A DNA stretch of 47,695 nt from JAGPUQ01 sp049325095. Lineage in GTDB: Bacteria > Pseudomonadota > Gammaproteobacteria > Pseudomonadales > Porticoccaceae. Positions within the stretch are counted from its first letter, which is position 1. Each line of letters begins with the position of its first letter. The notes under the pieces were generated by a model, which saw only the letters and a list, made by a program, of their open reading frames with translations, did not search any database and was not told where the DNA came from. Location of the stretch: positions 1-47,695 of the forward strand of contig JBMOPO010000049.1 in NCBI GenBank assembly GCA_049325095.1, in the 5' to 3' direction. Below are positions 16,337-24,931 of this stretch, in pieces. A program made the position numbers and the translations under genes.

Positions 16337-16989
16337 TGCGCCGAGCGGAACGGGCGCGCTACATCGCCCGGCGCCTGGGGGAGCTGTACCCGGACCCGCA
16401 GATCCCCCTGGCGCACCGGGATCCCTACACCCTGCTGATCGCGGTATTGCTGTCGGCGCAGTGCACCGACGCCCGGGTCAATCAGGTGACCCCGGCGCTG
16501 TTCGCCCGCGCCCCCGACCCGCAGCGAATGGTCGAACTGGGCGAGGCCGGCGTGCTGGAGCTGATCCGCAGCTGCGGGCTCGCCCCCGGCAAGGCGAAGG
16601 CCATCGTGGCCCTGTCGCGGATCCTGCTCGCCGAGCACGGCGGCCGGGTGCCCGAGAGTTTCGCCGCGCTGGAGCGGCTGCCCGGGGTGGGCCACAAGAC
16701 CGCCAGCGTGGTCATGGCGCAGGCTTTCGGGCACCCGGCGTTTCCGGTCGACACCCACATTCACCGCCTGGCGCAGCGCTGGGGGCTGAGCGACGGCCGC
16801 AGTGTGGCGCACACCGAGCGCGACCTGAAGCGACTGTTCCCACCAGAATCCTGGCGCGACCTGCATCTCCAGATCATCTACTACGGCCGCGAGCACTGCA
16901 CCGCCCGGGGCTGTGACGGCACCCGCTGCGAGATCTGCCGCACCTGCTATCCGCGCCGCCGGACCGCGCCGCAGCTCCGCAAGGCCTGA
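16336..16989 (+). CDS. nth: Endonuclease III (DNA glycosylase/AP lyase) with atypical Fe-S cysteine spacing
   Basis: 217 residues; removes oxidised pyrimidines from DNA. The helix-hairpin-helix is LPGVGHKTA with catalytic K121, and the second catalytic residue is D139 in FPVDTHIHR. The C-terminal cysteines are C188, C193, C198, C201 and C204, which do not fit the standard C-X6-C-X2-C-X5-C cluster spacing; a related layout occurs in some other bacterial clades. The ATG overlaps the dapC stop, so it is translationally coupled to the lysine genes. Confidence 0.92.
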   Translation: MRRAERARYIARRLGELYPDPQIPLAHRDPYTLLIAVLLSAQCTDARVNQVTPALFARAPDPQRMVELGEAGVLELIRSCGLAPGKAKAIVALSRILLAEHGGRVPESFAALERLPGVGHKTASVVMAQAFGHPAFPVDTHIHRLAQRWGLSDGRSVAHTERDLKRLFPPESWRDLHLQIIYYGREHCTARGCDGTRCEICRTCYPRRRTAPQLRKA

Positions 16990-17076
16990 CTGCCAGCGGG
17001 TTCGCGTGCTCGAAGCATCGATTTTGCGCTATCCTGCCGGGCGATTTTCCGCCGCCGCGGCAACCACAGCGGGCCA

Positions 17077-17430
17077 GTGACCACCAGCATTTACGGCATC
17101 CCCAACTGCGACCACACCCGCCAGGCACGGCGCTGGCTGGCCGGCCATGGCATCGCCTGCCGGTTTCACGATGTGCGCGCCGCCGGGCTGGAACCCGGCC
17201 GCCTGGCCGAGTGGATCGCGGCCCTGGGCTGGGAGGCTCTGGTCAACCGCCGCAGCGCCACCTGGCGACAGCTGGATGCCGCCACCAGGGCGCGGCTCGC
17301 GGCGGCCACCGCGGCGGATCTGCTGCGCGCCGCACCCACGCTGCTGCGCCGGCCGGTGCTGGAACATCGCGGCGCGGTTCACGTCGGCTTCAGCCCCGAG
17401 TCCTACCAACGAATCCTCGGCGCCGGCTGA
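17077..17430 (+). CDS. ArsC/Spx-family reductase-like protein (YffB type)
   Basis: 117 residues, starting GTG ACC ACC (TSIYGIPNCDHTRQARRWL). It has a thioredoxin-like fold with a single Cys in GIPNCDHTRQ and the late LRRPVLEHRGAVHVGFSPESY motif of the ArsC/Spx/YffB family. The position directly before dapD-dapE is conserved in gammaproteobacteria. It is probably glutathione-linked rather than an arsenate reductase; the true substrate is unknown. Confidence 0.88.
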   Translation: MTTSIYGIPNCDHTRQARRWLAGHGIACRFHDVRAAGLEPGRLAEWIAALGWEALVNRRSATWRQLDAATRARLAAATAADLLRAAPTLLRRPVLEHRGAVHVGFSPESYQRILGAG

Positions 17431-17454
17431 AGCGGCCCACACAGGAGCACCATC

Positions 17455-18489
17455 ATGGCGGAACTTTTTGGCCTGGGGCTCGGCGTCGGCACCACCAACG
17501 CCGGCGGCGAGCTGCTGGAAGTCTACTACCCCCAGCCCCTGCTGCACCCGGCTGCGGCGCTGTGCGCCGCGGTCGCCGGCGCAGTCGGCTACCGCGGCGG
17601 CAATCAGGTTATCCGACCCGACGCGGCCCGGCTCGACGCCCTCGCGGCCGCACTCGCCGGGAGCGGAGCGCCGGCGCTGGCGGAACAGGCCCGGGAGCTG
17701 CGCGACGGCAGCCGTGTCGCGGTGCTCACGCTGCTCGCCAGCGACGCCCCGCCGGCCTCGGTCGCGGAGGCCTATCTCAAGCTGCACCTGCTCTCCCATC
17801 GCCTGGTCCGCCCCCACGGCCTGAACCTGACCGGGATCTTCGGCTGTCTGCCCAATGTCGCCTGGACCAGCGAGGGGGCGATCGACCTCGCCGAGCTGCC
17901 CCGGCGGCAGTGGCGCGCCCGCCTGGCGGGCCGGAGCCTCTCGGTGCACAGCGTCGACAAGTTTCCGCGCCTCACGGATTATGTGGTGCCCGCCGGGGTC
18001 CGCATCGCTGACACCGCCCGGGTCAGGCTCGGCGCCTACCTCGGCGAGGGGACCACCGTGATGCACGAGGGCTTCATCAACTTCAATGCCGGAACCGAAG
18101 GCCCCAACATGGTGGAAGGGCGCATCTCGGCGGGGGTGTTCGTCGGTGCCGGCTCGGACCTCGGCGGCGGCAGCTCCACCATGGGCACCCTGTCGGGGGG
18201 CGGCAATCTGGTGATTTCGGTGGGCCGCGAATGCCTGATCGGCGCCAACGCCGGGATCGGCATCCCCCTGGGCGACCGGTGCACCGTGGAGGCCGGGCTC
18301 TATGTCACGGCCGGCACCAAGGTCGCCCTGCTCGACGATCGCCGGCAGCCGGTCGGCAGCGTCAAGGCGCGGGAGCTCGCCGGGCGCTCCGATCTGCTGT
18401 TTCGCCGCAATTCCATCACCGGGGCGGTGGAGTGCCTGACCAACCGCACCGCCGTCGCGCTGAACGAGGCGCTGCACAGCCACAACTGA
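17455..18489 (+). CDS. dapD: Tetrahydrodipicolinate N-succinyltransferase
   Basis: 344 residues; transfers succinyl from succinyl-CoA to tetrahydrodipicolinate in lysine and peptidoglycan synthesis. It has an N-terminal domain of about 180 residues and then a left-handed beta-helix (hexapeptide) region from GVRIADTARVRLGAYLGEGT through GRISAGVFVGAGSDLGGGSS. This is the long Pseudomonas-type DapD rather than the ~274-residue enterobacterial form. AGGAG precedes the ATG. It lies between the YffB-like gene and dapE on the same strand. Confidence 0.95.
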   Translation: MAELFGLGLGVGTTNAGGELLEVYYPQPLLHPAAALCAAVAGAVGYRGGNQVIRPDAARLDALAAALAGSGAPALAEQARELRDGSRVAVLTLLASDAPPASVAEAYLKLHLLSHRLVRPHGLNLTGIFGCLPNVAWTSEGAIDLAELPRRQWRARLAGRSLSVHSVDKFPRLTDYVVPAGVRIADTARVRLGAYLGEGTTVMHEGFINFNAGTEGPNMVEGRISAGVFVGAGSDLGGGSSTMGTLSGGGNLVISVGRECLIGANAGIGIPLGDRCTVEAGLYVTAGTKVALLDDRRQPVGSVKARELAGRSDLLFRRNSITGAVECLTNRTAVALNEALHSHN

Positions 18490-18499
18490 GGTTCGCCCC

Positions 18500-19648
18500 A
18501 TGGGCCCCACCCATCCTGTGCTGGCGCTGGCCTGCGAGCTCATCCGCCGCCCTTCGGTCACCCCGGAGGATGCCGGATGTCTCGACATCCTGGGCGCGCG
18601 CCTCGCCGCCGCCGGCTTCGCCCTGACACCGCTGCCGTTCGGGCGCGTCCGCAACCTCTGGGCGCTGCGCGGCGAGCGGGGGCCGCTGCTGTGTTTCGCC
18701 GGCCATACCGATGTGGTGCCCCCCGGGCCGGAGAGCGCCTGGCGGTCCCCGCCCTTTGTCCCCAGGATCGAGGACGGACTGCTCTACGGCCGCGGCGCGG
18801 CGGACATGAAGGGCGCGCTGGCGGCCATGGTGACCGCGGTGGAGGAGTTCGTCGCCGCCTGCCCCGAGGCTCCCGGCCGGATCGCCTTTCTGCTGACCAG
18901 CGACGAAGAGGGCCCGGCGGTGGACGGCACCGCCCGGGTGGTGGACTGGCTGCGGGCGGCGCATCTGGTGCCGGACTGGTGCATCGTCGGCGAGCCATCG
19001 AGCACCCGGCTGCTGGGGGACACCCTGCGCAACGGGCGCCGCGGTTCCCTCAACGGCACTCTGAGGGTCCGCGGCATCCAGGGCCACGTGGCCTACCCGG
19101 AGTCGGCCGACAACCCCATCCACCGGGCGGCGCCCGCGCTGGCCGCGCTGGCCGGCGAAATCTGGGATCGCGGCACCGACCAGTTCCCCCCCACCAGCTT
19201 GCAGATTTCGAACCTCCGCGCCGGCACTGGGGCGGCCAATGTCATTCCCGGCGAGCTGGAAGCGATGTTCAACTTCCGCTTTTCGCCGGCGGTCAGCGCC
19301 GCCGAATTGCAGCGGCGCACCCAAGCCCTGCTGGCCGCCCACGGCCTGACCTTCGAGATCGACTGGCAGCTCGGCGGCGAACCCTTCGTCACCCCGCCCG
19401 GCCGGCTGGCGGAGGCCGCGAGCGATGCCATCGCCGCGATCACCGGGCGCCGGCCGGTGCTGTCCACCGGCGGCGGCACCTCGGACGGCCGCTTCATCGC
19501 CCCCCTGGGCTCCCAGGTGATCGAATTGGGCCCGGTCAACGCCAGCATCCACCGGATCGACGAACAGGTCGCGGTGGCCGATCTGGAGCAACTGGTGCAC
19601 ATCTACCGACGCCTGCTCGAAGACCTGCTGCTCAACACTCCGGGCTAG
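18500..19648 (+). CDS. dapE: Succinyl-diaminopimelate desuccinylase
   Basis: 382-residue M20 dizinc hydrolase. Zinc site: H69 and D71 (FAGHTDVVPPG), D102 (GRGAADMKG), E136/E137 (TSDEEGPA) and a late His in ASIHRIDEQ. It removes succinate to give LL-diaminopimelate. It starts 10 bases after the dapD stop and ends the run. It is convergent with the GT25 gene; the 48-base gap holds a 12-base direct duplication (GTGCCGCGGTTC) but no clear terminator. Confidence 0.95.
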   Translation: MGPTHPVLALACELIRRPSVTPEDAGCLDILGARLAAAGFALTPLPFGRVRNLWALRGERGPLLCFAGHTDVVPPGPESAWRSPPFVPRIEDGLLYGRGAADMKGALAAMVTAVEEFVAACPEAPGRIAFLLTSDEEGPAVDGTARVVDWLRAAHLVPDWCIVGEPSSTRLLGDTLRNGRRGSLNGTLRVRGIQGHVAYPESADNPIHRAAPALAALAGEIWDRGTDQFPPTSLQISNLRAGTGAANVIPGELEAMFNFRFSPAVSAAELQRRTQALLAAHGLTFEIDWQLGGEPFVTPPGRLAEAASDAIAAITGRRPVLSTGGGTSDGRFIAPLGSQVIELGPVNASIHRIDEQVAVADLEQLVHIYRRLLEDLLLNTPG

Positions 19649-19696
19649 GAAGCGGCACCTTCCCGCCGCAAGGCGTGCCGCGGTTCGTGCCGCGGT

Positions 19697-20533
19697 TCAG
19701 GACGCATTCCGCCGGCGCCGCGCCAGCCCGCCCGGCAATGCGCGCAATACCGCGAGCAGTTCCGCGCCGCGCATGCCCAGGGCATAGAAGCGCTCCACCG
19801 GCAGCGCGCGCATCAGGCGGTGGTGCAACTTGCGGCCCTGCTTGACGCGCAGGTGGGCGAAGTGATCGCTGGGACTGCTGCCCTGGACCGCCAGCATGGG
19901 GAAAATCGCATAGCAGCCGGGCAGCATCGAGTACGCCGAGTCGATACCCTTGCCGGCGCCCTTGCGCAGGCTCACCCCGGGCGCGCCGAAAGGCGTGCCG
20001 GCCAGCCAGCGCAGCAGCGGCTCGCCGGCGATATAGGCATGCGCGCAGGCCGACTCCACTGCCAGCAGATCGCGCGCCACGAAGCGCGCGCGGAATGGCC
20101 AGTGCCCCAGAAACAGGATGCGCCAATCGTCCGGCAGGCGGTCCAGTTGCCGGCCCAGGCGGGCGGGATCGGGAGCGCGTCGGAAGCAGACGTCGTCCTC
20201 CAGAATCAACACCCTCCGCAATCCCCGCTCCAGGGCATGGCGGGCCACCGCGCGATGACTCTCCCAGATGCCCTGCACCGGGCGCTGCGGATGACGCGGC
20301 GGCCGATAGAAAGTGGTGATGGCCAGCAGTCCGGCGCGCGCCAGTTCCGCCCGTGCCGCCGCGGCGCGGTCCGGCCGGCTCTGCAGGGAGATGCAATAGG
20401 CCGCGTCGAGGATTCCCCGCCAGCTCCGGGGCTCGTTTTCTACCGCCGGCGGTGGTTCGAAATAGGCCGCGCCAAATTCCGGGCCTGGAGTGGTCAAGTC
20501 GAATCCCGCCCGCCAGGAATGCAGAGCCGGCAT
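19697..20533 (-). CDS. Glycosyltransferase family 25 (LPS-type) protein
   Basis: 278 residues. AAYCISLQSRPDRAAAARAEL is the GT25 N-terminal motif, VLILEDDVCF the nucleotide-sugar/metal motif, and CAHAYIAG the conserved central piece. Such enzymes add galactose or similar sugars to lipooligosaccharide. The C-terminus is basic (RRRR). There is no strong ribosome site before the ATG. It lies 69 bases downstream of rsmJ. The sugar and acceptor are unknown; no other LPS gene is adjacent. Confidence 0.8.
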   Translation of the reverse strand: MPALHSWRAGFDLTTPGPEFGAAYFEPPPAVENEPRSWRGILDAAYCISLQSRPDRAAAARAELARAGLLAITTFYRPPRHPQRPVQGIWESHRAVARHALERGLRRVLILEDDVCFRRAPDPARLGRQLDRLPDDWRILFLGHWPFRARFVARDLLAVESACAHAYIAGEPLLRWLAGTPFGAPGVSLRKGAGKGIDSAYSMLPGCYAIFPMLAVQGSSPSDHFAHLRVKQGRKLHHRLMRALPVERFYALGMRGAELLAVLRALPGGLARRRRNAS

Positions 20534-20602
20534 TCTAGCAAAGGTGTCAGTGCCCCAACTGCGGCGACCGGCACCGCCATGCCGGCCGGCCCGGGGCGAC
20601 CA

Positions 20603-21451
20603 TCAACCCCGGCCGGGCAACCGGCGCAACGCGTAGACGTCGTAGCGGGTGGAGCGGCCGGTCACGGCAAAAGAGGGCGATCGCGTGCCCAGCGGCGGCG
20701 CATGGCGGGGCCGTTTGACCACCACCCGATAACGGGCCCTGTCCAGCGCCAGTTCCAGCAGGGCGGCGCTGTCGCCATCCGCGCCGACGATGCGCTGCAG
20801 CGCCTGCATCTCCTTGCGCACCCGCGCGCTCTTGGTACGTTCGGGAAACATGGGGTCCAGGTAGGCCACATCGGGACAGTTGTCGCCGGTCCGCGCCTGG
20901 AGCCAGGCAAAGGCGTCGCAGAGGATCAGGTCCATGCGCTCGATGGTCGCCGCCGTAGAGGAGTTCCCGGCCAGTTGCCGGGCCCGGCGCAAACCATCTT
21001 CGAGCAGCGCGCCAATCACCGGATGGCGCTCCAGCAGCACCACCCGCGCACCCAGCCCAGCGAGCACGAAGGCGTCCTCCCCCAGCCCCGCGGTGAGATC
21101 CGCCACCCACAGGTCCGCGCTCTGCTTAAGGCCGACGGCGCGCGCGATGCCCTGCCCCAGGCCACCACCGAAGTGGTGGCGGTGCCACAACCGCCCTCCG
21201 GCAAAATCGCAGCTGATGGGTCCGAACCCGCCCTCGGCGCAGTGCAGCGCCAGCCCGTCGGGCCCCAGGCTCAACAGGAAGGGCGCAGCCCCCGCGGCAC
21301 CCGCGCGGACATCCAGAAAGGCGAGGCCGAGCCGCTCGGCAAGCTCGAGGCCGGCGCCGCGATTGAGGCTGTCGGCCGCGACCACCACCGCGGCCGCGGC
21401 CGCGACAGGGTTGCCGGCCGTTGCCCCTGGTACCTCAGCCATCATGGTCAT
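20603..21451 (-). CDS. rsmJ: 16S rRNA (guanine1516-N2)-methyltransferase
   Basis: 282 residues. SAM motif ADLTAGLGEDAFVLAGLGARV is followed by the diagnostic YLDPMFPERTKSARVRKEM of RsmJ (YhiQ). It methylates G1516 in the small subunit. The ATG at 21451 has GGAGGGCAG upstream; two more ATGs follow within nine bases, so the precise start is uncertain by up to three residues. The N-terminal ~60 residues are Ala-rich and poorly conserved. Confidence 0.92.
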   Translation of the reverse strand: MTMMAEVPGATAGNPVAAAAAVVVAADSLNRGAGLELAERLGLAFLDVRAGAAGAAPFLLSLGPDGLALHCAEGGFGPISCDFAGGRLWHRHHFGGGLGQGIARAVGLKQSADLWVADLTAGLGEDAFVLAGLGARVVLLERHPVIGALLEDGLRRARQLAGNSSTAATIERMDLILCDAFAWLQARTGDNCPDVAYLDPMFPERTKSARVRKEMQALQRIVGADGDSAALLELALDRARYRVVVKRPRHAPPLGTRSPSFAVTGRSTRYDVYALRRLPGRG

Positions 21452-21583
21452 CCATCTGCCCTCCCGGCCCGGCGCCTGCCGATCCGCCGGAACAAATTGC
21501 ACTCGCCCGATCCCGTCCGCGGCATCCTAGCGCCGGGCAAGGGGACACCGCTACAATGCAGGTCACAGATTCGGAGGTGCTGG

Positions 21584-22036
21584 ATGGCGCGGCGGTTTCC
21601 AACAGTGTTTCTGCTGCCGCTCCTGCTGCCGCTCCTGCTGATGGGCTGCAATCGCTACCAGGTCACCTTCAACGAGCAGCCCATTCATACCCCGCCCAAG
21701 TTGTTTGCCGGCTACCAGATACCCGATCCCGCGCTACGCGATTGCGTGGCGCAAACCATTCACGACCAAGGAATCGCCGCGGCGCAGGACCTGCGCCGGC
21801 TGGTCTGCTCCAACGCGGGCATCACCTCCCTGGACGGACTCGGGATCTTCAGTGGACTGGAAGTGCTGAATCTCTCCAACAATGCCCTGAGTTCGATAGC
21901 ACCGCTGTTGGCCCTGCCTTCATTGACCCAGGTCGACCTGAGGGGCAATCCCGGTCTCGATTGTCGGCAGGCCACTGCCTTGACAGCGCGCGGGGTAGCG
22001 GCCACGATCCCTCCCCACTGTGCCACGGCTCCTTGA
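21584..22036 (+). CDS. Small leucine-rich-repeat lipoprotein
   Basis: 150 residues. The lipobox LLLMGC (Cys22) follows an all-Leu/Pro hydrophobic stretch, so it is a lipoprotein. The mature part holds two to three LRR units (ITSLDGLGIFSGLEVLNLSNNALSSIAPL and the following LPSLTQVDLRGNP). It ends with Cys residues that could form a disulfide (GLDCRQ, PPHCAT). GGAGG upstream supports the ATG. TACAAT at 21552-21557 may be its -10. It is divergent from rsmJ; function is unknown, probably protein-protein contact at the envelope. Confidence 0.85.
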   Translation: MARRFPTVFLLPLLLPLLLMGCNRYQVTFNEQPIHTPPKLFAGYQIPDPALRDCVAQTIHDQGIAAAQDLRRLVCSNAGITSLDGLGIFSGLEVLNLSNNALSSIAPLLALPSLTQVDLRGNPGLDCRQATALTARGVAATIPPHCATAP

Positions 22037-22369
22037 AGTCCCGTGTTACCCCGGCCGGTTATGCACAGTTTCTGTGGATAACTTTGTGGGCAAAGTGAAG
22101 AAAGTGCGCCGAGAACCTTGCAACGCGCGGACATGTCCCAGAATGGTTATTTTTTCATCAAAAATAAAAAATATTGCAAATCAATTTGTTACGTAGAACA
22201 AAAATAAAAATCAACGAGTTGCGAAGTTTTTGCAAAGTCATCCTGAAGTCGAGGGGCCAACTGTGGAAAAAGATGGCTCTTCGCAGTCTTGTGCGCCCCA
22301 TTTTGTGGCATGGGCCCCTGCACAATGCTTCGCGCCGCCGCCGTCTGAGGACCTGCGCTGGCCCGAACC
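22037..22369. other. AT-rich intergenic island with DnaA-box-like motifs
   Basis: No gene is supported here. On the left are TTATGCACA (22059-22067) and TGTGGATAA (22073-22081), both perfect to the TTWTNCACA DnaA-box consensus, and a degenerate TGTGGGCAA (22085-22093). Then comes a ~73-base AT-rich block (about 22143-22215, runs of A and T), strikingly low in GC for this genome. On the right is TGTGGAAAA (22262-22270), again consensus. The layout resembles a replication origin or DnaA-titration site, but the flanking gene orientation argues against a chromosomal oriC. Confidence 0.5.
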
Positions 22370-23083
22370 TCAATCCAAGGGGACGCCCAGGCGGCGCCCC
22401 ACCAGCTCGTACGATTCCACCACCTGCCCCAGATCCTGGCGAAAGCGGTCCTTGTCGAGCTTTTCCCGGGTCTTCGCGTCCCACACCCGGCAGCCGTCCG
22501 GCGTCACCTCGTCGCCGAGGAGCAACTCGCCCCGGAACATCCCGAACTCCAGCTTGTAATCCACCAGCAGCAGGCCCGCGGCAGCGAACAGCGGTGTGAG
22601 AATGTCGTTCACGCGAAAGCTGAGCTCCTGCATCCGTTCGACCTGCCAGGCCTCGGCCCAGCCCAGGCTGCGGATGTGGAATTCATTCACCATGGGATCG
22701 CCGAGCGGATCACTCTTGAGGAAAAATTCGAAAGTCGGCGGCGACAGTACCCGCCCCTCCTCGACCCCATAGCGACGGCACAGCGAACCGGCGGCGAGGT
22801 TGCGGACCACGCATTCGAGCGGCAGCATCTGCAAGCGCTTGACCAGGCATTCGCTATCGTCGAGCAGGCGCTCGAAATGGGTGGGGATCCCGGCAGCCGC
22901 CAGCCGCTCCATCACGAAGGCGTTGAATCTGTTGTTCACCTTCCCCTTGCGGGCGAGCTGCTGGCGTTTCTTGCCATCGAAGGCCGAGGTATCGTCGCGA
23001 AATACCAGAACCAACAGCTCCGGATCATCGGTGCCGTAGACGGATTTCGCCTTGCCGGCATACAGCTCTTGCCCCTTCTGCAT
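22370..23083 (-). CDS. purC: Phosphoribosylaminoimidazole-succinocarboxamide synthase (SAICAR synthetase)
   Basis: 237 residues, the same length as E. coli PurC. It joins aspartate to CAIR in purine synthesis. Motifs ELYAGKAKSVYGTDDPELL, FRDDTSAFDGKK, LPLECVVRNLAAGSLCRRYG and LVDYKLEFG are all present. GAGGTG precedes the ATG at 23083. It is the last gene of the dapA-bamC-MBL-purC run, a conserved gammaproteobacterial order. Confidence 0.96.
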   Translation of the reverse strand: MQKGQELYAGKAKSVYGTDDPELLVLVFRDDTSAFDGKKRQQLARKGKVNNRFNAFVMERLAAAGIPTHFERLLDDSECLVKRLQMLPLECVVRNLAAGSLCRRYGVEEGRVLSPPTFEFFLKSDPLGDPMVNEFHIRSLGWAEAWQVERMQELSFRVNDILTPLFAAAGLLLVDYKLEFGMFRGELLLGDEVTPDGCRVWDAKTREKLDKDRFRQDLGQVVESYELVGRRLGVPLD

Positions 23084-23103
23084 CTCGCACCTCGTCGAAG
23101 AAA

Positions 23104-23862
23104 TCAGGACAGTGACAACCAGCCGAACCCGTTGTCCTGGTCGGCGTACAGGGTACGCTCGATAGACCCGGTCACGGGACCGAGCGCAGCCCGCACATGA
23201 TCCGGGCTGTTGTTCTGCCGGCTGACGTGACCGATCACCAGCTGCCGCAGCGCACCTCCGGCCAGGCGCTGCAACAACTGGGCGGCCTGGCAATTGCTGA
23301 GATGTCCCCAGTCGCCGCCCACGCGGCGCTTGAGCGCCGGCGGGTATACCCCGGTCGCGAGCAGATCGCGGTCGTGATTGGCCTCCAGCAGGAGGGCATC
23401 GCAATGCCGGTAGCGATCGATGACGTGGGGGGTAACGCTGCCCAGATCGGTGAGCACCCCGAAGCGGATGCCGCCTGCGGCAAAAATGTATTGCACGGGT
23501 TCACGGGCATCGTGGGGAACCTCGACGGCCTCGATCGCCAGTCCACACAGGCTCATCCGGTCTCCGGCACCGAGCAACTCGACCGGATCGCCGGCCCGCG
23601 GCCGGGCCGCCCGCGCGGTGCCGGCAGTCATGTACACCGGCACCCGGTAGCGGCGCGCCAAGGGCAGCACGCCGCTCAGGTGATCGCTGTGTTCGTGGGT
23701 AACGAGCAGCGCCGTCAGTGCGGCGGGATCCACACCGCGCCCAGCGAGCCGGCGCTCCGTCTCGCGGACCGGGAATCCGCAATCGACCAGTACGCAGGCG
23801 TCGGCGGTCTGGATCAGTGTGGCATTGCCCCGGCTTCCGCTACCCAGCGAGGCTACCCGCAT
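23104..23862 (-). CDS. MBL-fold metallo-hydrolase (YycJ/WalJ-like)
   Basis: 252 residues. Metal motif THEHSDHLSG gives H56, H58, D60 and H61. VASLGSGSRGNATLI at the N-terminus and GHVSRQNNSPDHV near the C-terminus are typical of the YycJ/VicX exonuclease-like branch. It lies between bamC and purC on the same strand with short gaps (9 and 20 bases), a conserved position. The substrate is uncertain; nucleic-acid processing is possible. Confidence 0.88.
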   Translation of the reverse strand: MRVASLGSGSRGNATLIQTADACVLVDCGFPVRETERRLAGRGVDPAALTALLVTHEHSDHLSGVLPLARRYRVPVYMTAGTARAARPRAGDPVELLGAGDRMSLCGLAIEAVEVPHDAREPVQYIFAAGGIRFGVLTDLGSVTPHVIDRYRHCDALLLEANHDRDLLATGVYPPALKRRVGGDWGHLSNCQAAQLLQRLAGGALRQLVIGHVSRQNNSPDHVRAALGPVTGSIERTLYADQDNGFGWLSLS

Positions 23863-23871
23863 GACGCCCGG

Positions 23872-24921
23872 TCACGCCAGATTGGCGCGGATGCGCTGCA
23901 GCAATTCCAGTTGGCGGGCGCGCTCGAGCTCCGCCTCCTCGCTCTCCACCCGCACCAGAACGCCGTCCTGGGTTTCCTTGAGTTCGATCCGGTAGCGGGC
24001 CGCCACCGGCTGCTCGCCCGCTCCGGACTCAGCGCCCAGCATGCGGGCGAAGAAGCCGGGCCGATCTTCCTCCAACTCGGTCTTCAGGTTGACGAAGAAC
24101 AGTCCGCGACCGCGATCCTGATCGACCAACTGGAAGTCCTCCCGGCTCACCGAGTAGGCCACCGATGCCCAGGAGCGATCGTAGCCCATCTTGATGAGGA
24201 GATAGGGCGGCGCATCGCCGGCGGCCACCATTTCCACCTTGGCGCCTCCCCCGATCGACTGGGCGAGCAGCGAAACCGAGCCCAGGGTATCCCCGCCCGC
24301 AAGTCCGCTGGCCACGAAATCGATCATGTCCAGCGTGCGGCGGTCCCCCGCGGCCGCCTCATCCCAGGACGGCGCCCGCCCGCCCCTGGGTGCGACCAGG
24401 TGCTGGACCGCGATCTCGGAGGTATCGGGTTGCATCCCCTCCTCGATGCGCAGCCGATAGCGATGCTGATTGCCGGGGTCGTCGTCGAACTCGACCCAGG
24501 CGGTCTCGATGACCCCCGCGGCCGCATCGGATCGATCGGTGACAATGTTGTTGGTGTTGAGCAGATTGCGCACCCGGGGCCAGACTTCGGCGGGGCTGCG
24601 GTTGATCCACACCCAGCGCCGATCTCCCAGCGACTGCACCCGGATGTCCTCCTCTAGCAGCGAGGTGCCCAGGGGTTGCGGTCGCGGCAGGGTGCGCTCC
24701 TCGCCGGCGAGCAGGGGCGCGCTGACCTGGGGGATGGCATAGAGCTGGCCCAGCGCCTCGTCGTCGAGCCCTTCGGGTACGCGAATCACGGGATACTCCC
24801 GAGCGCTCAGGTAATCCCTGCTGCGGTCTCGAAACGTGCCGTCGTCGGAGAACATGCCACAGCCGGCAAGCGCCGGCGCCAGCAGCATCGACAGCATTTT
24901 CATCGACAGCATTTTTCTCAT
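23872..24921 (-). CDS. bamC: Outer-membrane assembly lipoprotein BamC
   Basis: 349-residue lipoprotein, close to E. coli BamC (344). Lipobox LAGC with Cys21. The unstructured N-terminus has DYLSAREYPVIRVPEGLD, the conserved region that contacts BamD. Two helix-grip domains follow (NRSPAEVWPRVRNLL... and AYSVSREDFQLVDQD...). It is part of the BAM complex that inserts outer-membrane proteins. The start at 24921 is chosen because the signal peptide begins there; it follows the dapA stop by 10 bases. The signal peptide contains a tandem MKMLS duplication. Confidence 0.88.
   Translation of the reverse strand: MRKMLSMKMLSMLLAPALAGCGMFSDDGTFRDRSRDYLSAREYPVIRVPEGLDDEALGQLYAIPQVSAPLLAGEERTLPRPQPLGTSLLEEDIRVQSLGDRRWVWINRSPAEVWPRVRNLLNTNNIVTDRSDAAAGVIETAWVEFDDDPGNQHRYRLRIEEGMQPDTSEIAVQHLVAPRGGRAPSWDEAAAGDRRTLDMIDFVASGLAGGDTLGSVSLLAQSIGGGAKVEMVAAGDAPPYLLIKMGYDRSWASVAYSVSREDFQLVDQDRGRGLFFVNLKTELEEDRPGFFARMLGAESGAGEQPVAARYRIELKETQDGVLVRVESEEAELERARQLELLQRIRANLA
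24886..24915 (-). repeat. bamC: 15-base tandem repeat in the bamC signal sequence
   Basis: CATCGACAGCATTTT (plus strand) occurs twice in perfect tandem at 24886-24900 and 24901-24915, encoding two copies of KMLSM in frame. The duplication adds five residues before the hydrophobic core. It looks like a recent slippage product and does not break the lipobox. Confidence 0.9.
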
Positions 24922-24931
24922 GGGTGTGGCC

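Noticed and set aside
22037..22369. Chromosomal oriC
   Set aside because: Not accepted as oriC: no dnaA, dnaN, mnmG or rpmH nearby, no E. coli-type 13-mers, and gene runs point toward the site. Kept as a DnaA-box-like island only.
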